7,153 nt of DNA from Nitrospirae bacterium GWC2_42_7 (GTDB taxonomy: Bacteria; Nitrospirota; Thermodesulfovibrionia; Thermodesulfovibrionales; UBA6898): contig MHDW01000035.1 in assembly GCA_001803645.1 (NCBI GenBank), positions 12,802-19,954 on the forward strand, given 5' to 3'. The notes under the pieces were generated by a model, which did not search any database, was not told the origin of the DNA, and worked only from the letters and a program-made list of their open reading frames with translations. A program made the position numbers and the translations under genes. Position 1 is the stretch's first letter. Each line of letters starts with the position of its first letter. Below are positions 6,663-7,153 of the stretch, piece after piece.

Positions 6663-6691
6663 TTTACATGGCACTGCATTTTTGATATGTT
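6663..6691 (+). promoter_or_regulatory. Candidate sigma70-type promoter for the exported-protein gene
   Basis: TTTACA (6663-6668; five of six matches to TTGACA), a 17-bp spacer, then TATGTT (6686-6691; four of six matches to TATAAT). This would give a leader of about 88 nt before the ATG at 6786. A second possible -10, TATACT at 6713-6718, has only a poor -35 (TAGTCA, 16-bp spacer). Confidence 0.35.
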
Positions 6692-6772
6692 AGTCATTGT
6701 AACAGAGGGAGTTATACTTAAATGTTTCTTTTACCAATTACGACTAATTTATTAAATTATGTAAGCCCATAT

Positions 6773-6778
6773 GGAGGG
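6773..6778 (+). promoter_or_regulatory. Ribosome binding site for the gene at 6786
   Basis: GGAGGG at 6773-6778 lies 7 nt before the ATG at 6786. It selects that start over the overlapping out-of-frame ATG at 6779, which reaches a stop after 12 codons. Confidence 0.8.
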
Positions 6779-6785
6779 ATGAAAA

Positions 6786-7153
6786 ATGAAGAGAAAAAAA
6801 TCAGGAAGAACAAATAGTCAAAGTTTAGTTATCGCCTTAGCATTATTGTTTTGTCTCTGTTCAGCTTTTTATCCTTCTCACAGCTATGCAGGCTTATTTG
6901 ACTGGCTGTTTCATCCAAAAGACACCAAAAAATCAGAGGCAGTCAAGCCAGCTTCTCAGACCTTTACAATCTCGAAAATAGAACCTGTTGCAAAAGATTT
7001 CATAAAAATAATCTTCTCAGAAAAATGTGATGCCAATGAACTCAGGGGTTTTTTGAAAATACTGCCTCCTCCAAAGATACAGTGGCATGAGAGCCACTCC
7101 TCGGCTAATGAGATAACGATCAAGGGTGAATTTAAGGCAGGACAGGAATATGC
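6786..7153 (+). CDS. Exported protein, N-terminal part; possible bacterial alpha-2-macroglobulin family
   Basis: The frame is open from ATG 6786 to the window edge (122 full codons), so the 3' end lies outside. The N-terminus is a clear Sec signal peptide: basic MKRKKSGR, hydrophobic LVIALALLFCLCSAFY, and probable cleavage after SYA (residue 35). There is no lipobox. After a short Lys-rich, Pro-containing linker (about 44-57), a beta-rich segment begins (FTISKIEPVAKDFIKIIFSE ... LKILPPPKIQW ... NEITIKGEFKAGQEY). This pattern of a 'Fs.' strand, a 'P...W' strand and a 'pG..Y' strand is like the first macroglobulin/Ig-like domain of bacterial alpha-2-macroglobulins, which trap proteases in the periplasm. 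Only about 60 residues support this, and another Ig-like exported protein is possible. It is divergent from ccsA. Confidence 0.8.
   Translation, partial: MKRKKSGRTNSQSLVIALALLFCLCSAFYPSHSYAGLFDWLFHPKDTKKSEAVKPASQTFTISKIEPVAKDFIKIIFSEKCDANELRGFLKILPPPKIQWHESHSSANEITIKGEFKAGQEY

Larger units (their letters stand above)
6444..6785. other. Divergent intergenic region between ccsA and the exported-protein gene
   Basis: These 342 bases hold no convincing gene. From left to right they contain a candidate ccsA promoter (minus strand), a 102-bp palindromic repeat element, AT-rich sequence with a candidate plus-strand promoter, a leader of roughly 90 bases, and the Shine-Dalgarno of the gene at 6786. 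Confidence 0.7.

Noticed and set aside
6669..6685. Sigma54-like -24 box TGGCAC upstream of the gene at 6786
   Set aside because: The required GC of the -12 box is missing at the proper spacing (the sequence there is TTTTG/TTTGA), so only half of the signature is present.
6779..6817. Overlapping small ORF starting at the ATG at 6779 as a leader peptide
   Set aside because: It is only 12 codons, sits too close to the Shine-Dalgarno, and the ATG at 6786 has proper spacing and a clear signal peptide.

Overview
The window looks like ordinary chromosome from a Gram-negative, respiring (probably anaerobic or microaerophilic) bacterium of moderate, slightly AT-rich composition. Three things suggest this: a System II (Ccs/ResB) cytochrome c maturation pair, a haem-c-binding sensor kinase, and large exported proteins. 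The gene mix and protein style would suit the Nitrospirota (Thermodesulfovibrionia-like) or a neighbouring deltaproteobacterial group. That placement is inference from gene content only; there is no rRNA or other phylogenetic marker here.

Layout. Positions 1-2576 (+) hold the 3' part of a large multidomain exported protein: an M1-type zinc aminopeptidase domain, an unassigned alpha/beta-looking segment, a ChaN-like haem-binding domain and a C-terminal PDZ domain. It converges on a four-gene block on the minus strand (6443 down to 2666), which reads ccsA, resB, a stand-alone LigD-type 3'-phosphoesterase, then a membrane sensor histidine kinase with a periplasmic CxxCH haem-c motif. Positions 6444-6785 form a divergent intergenic region. 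It carries a 102-bp palindromic repeat element between two candidate promoters. The last gene (6786 to the window edge, +) is the start of an exported protein, possibly of the bacterial alpha-2-macroglobulin family.

How the genes may work together. CcsA and ResB form the membrane haem lyase that attaches haem to CxxCH motifs outside the cytoplasm. The kinase two genes downstream has exactly such a motif in its sensor domain, so it is a plausible client of the machinery encoded beside it. The convergent protein also carries a haem-binding-type (ChaN) domain, giving the locus a loose haem theme. The phosphoesterase has no obvious link to haem and is the odd member.

Regulatory reading. The two minus-strand genes without a Shine-Dalgarno (ccsA and the kinase) each have a TAAAAT -10-like box with a 17-bp-spaced -35-like box, placed 6-9 nt before the start codon. 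This predicts leaderless or nearly leaderless transcripts. The genes inside the block (resB and the phosphoesterase) and the plus-strand gene at 6786 have good Shine-Dalgarno sites. No unmistakably new system was found. The most worthwhile leads are the M1-ChaN-PDZ fusion, the operon pairing of haem lyase and haem sensor, the CcsA WWD-motif variant and the leaderless promoter pattern.
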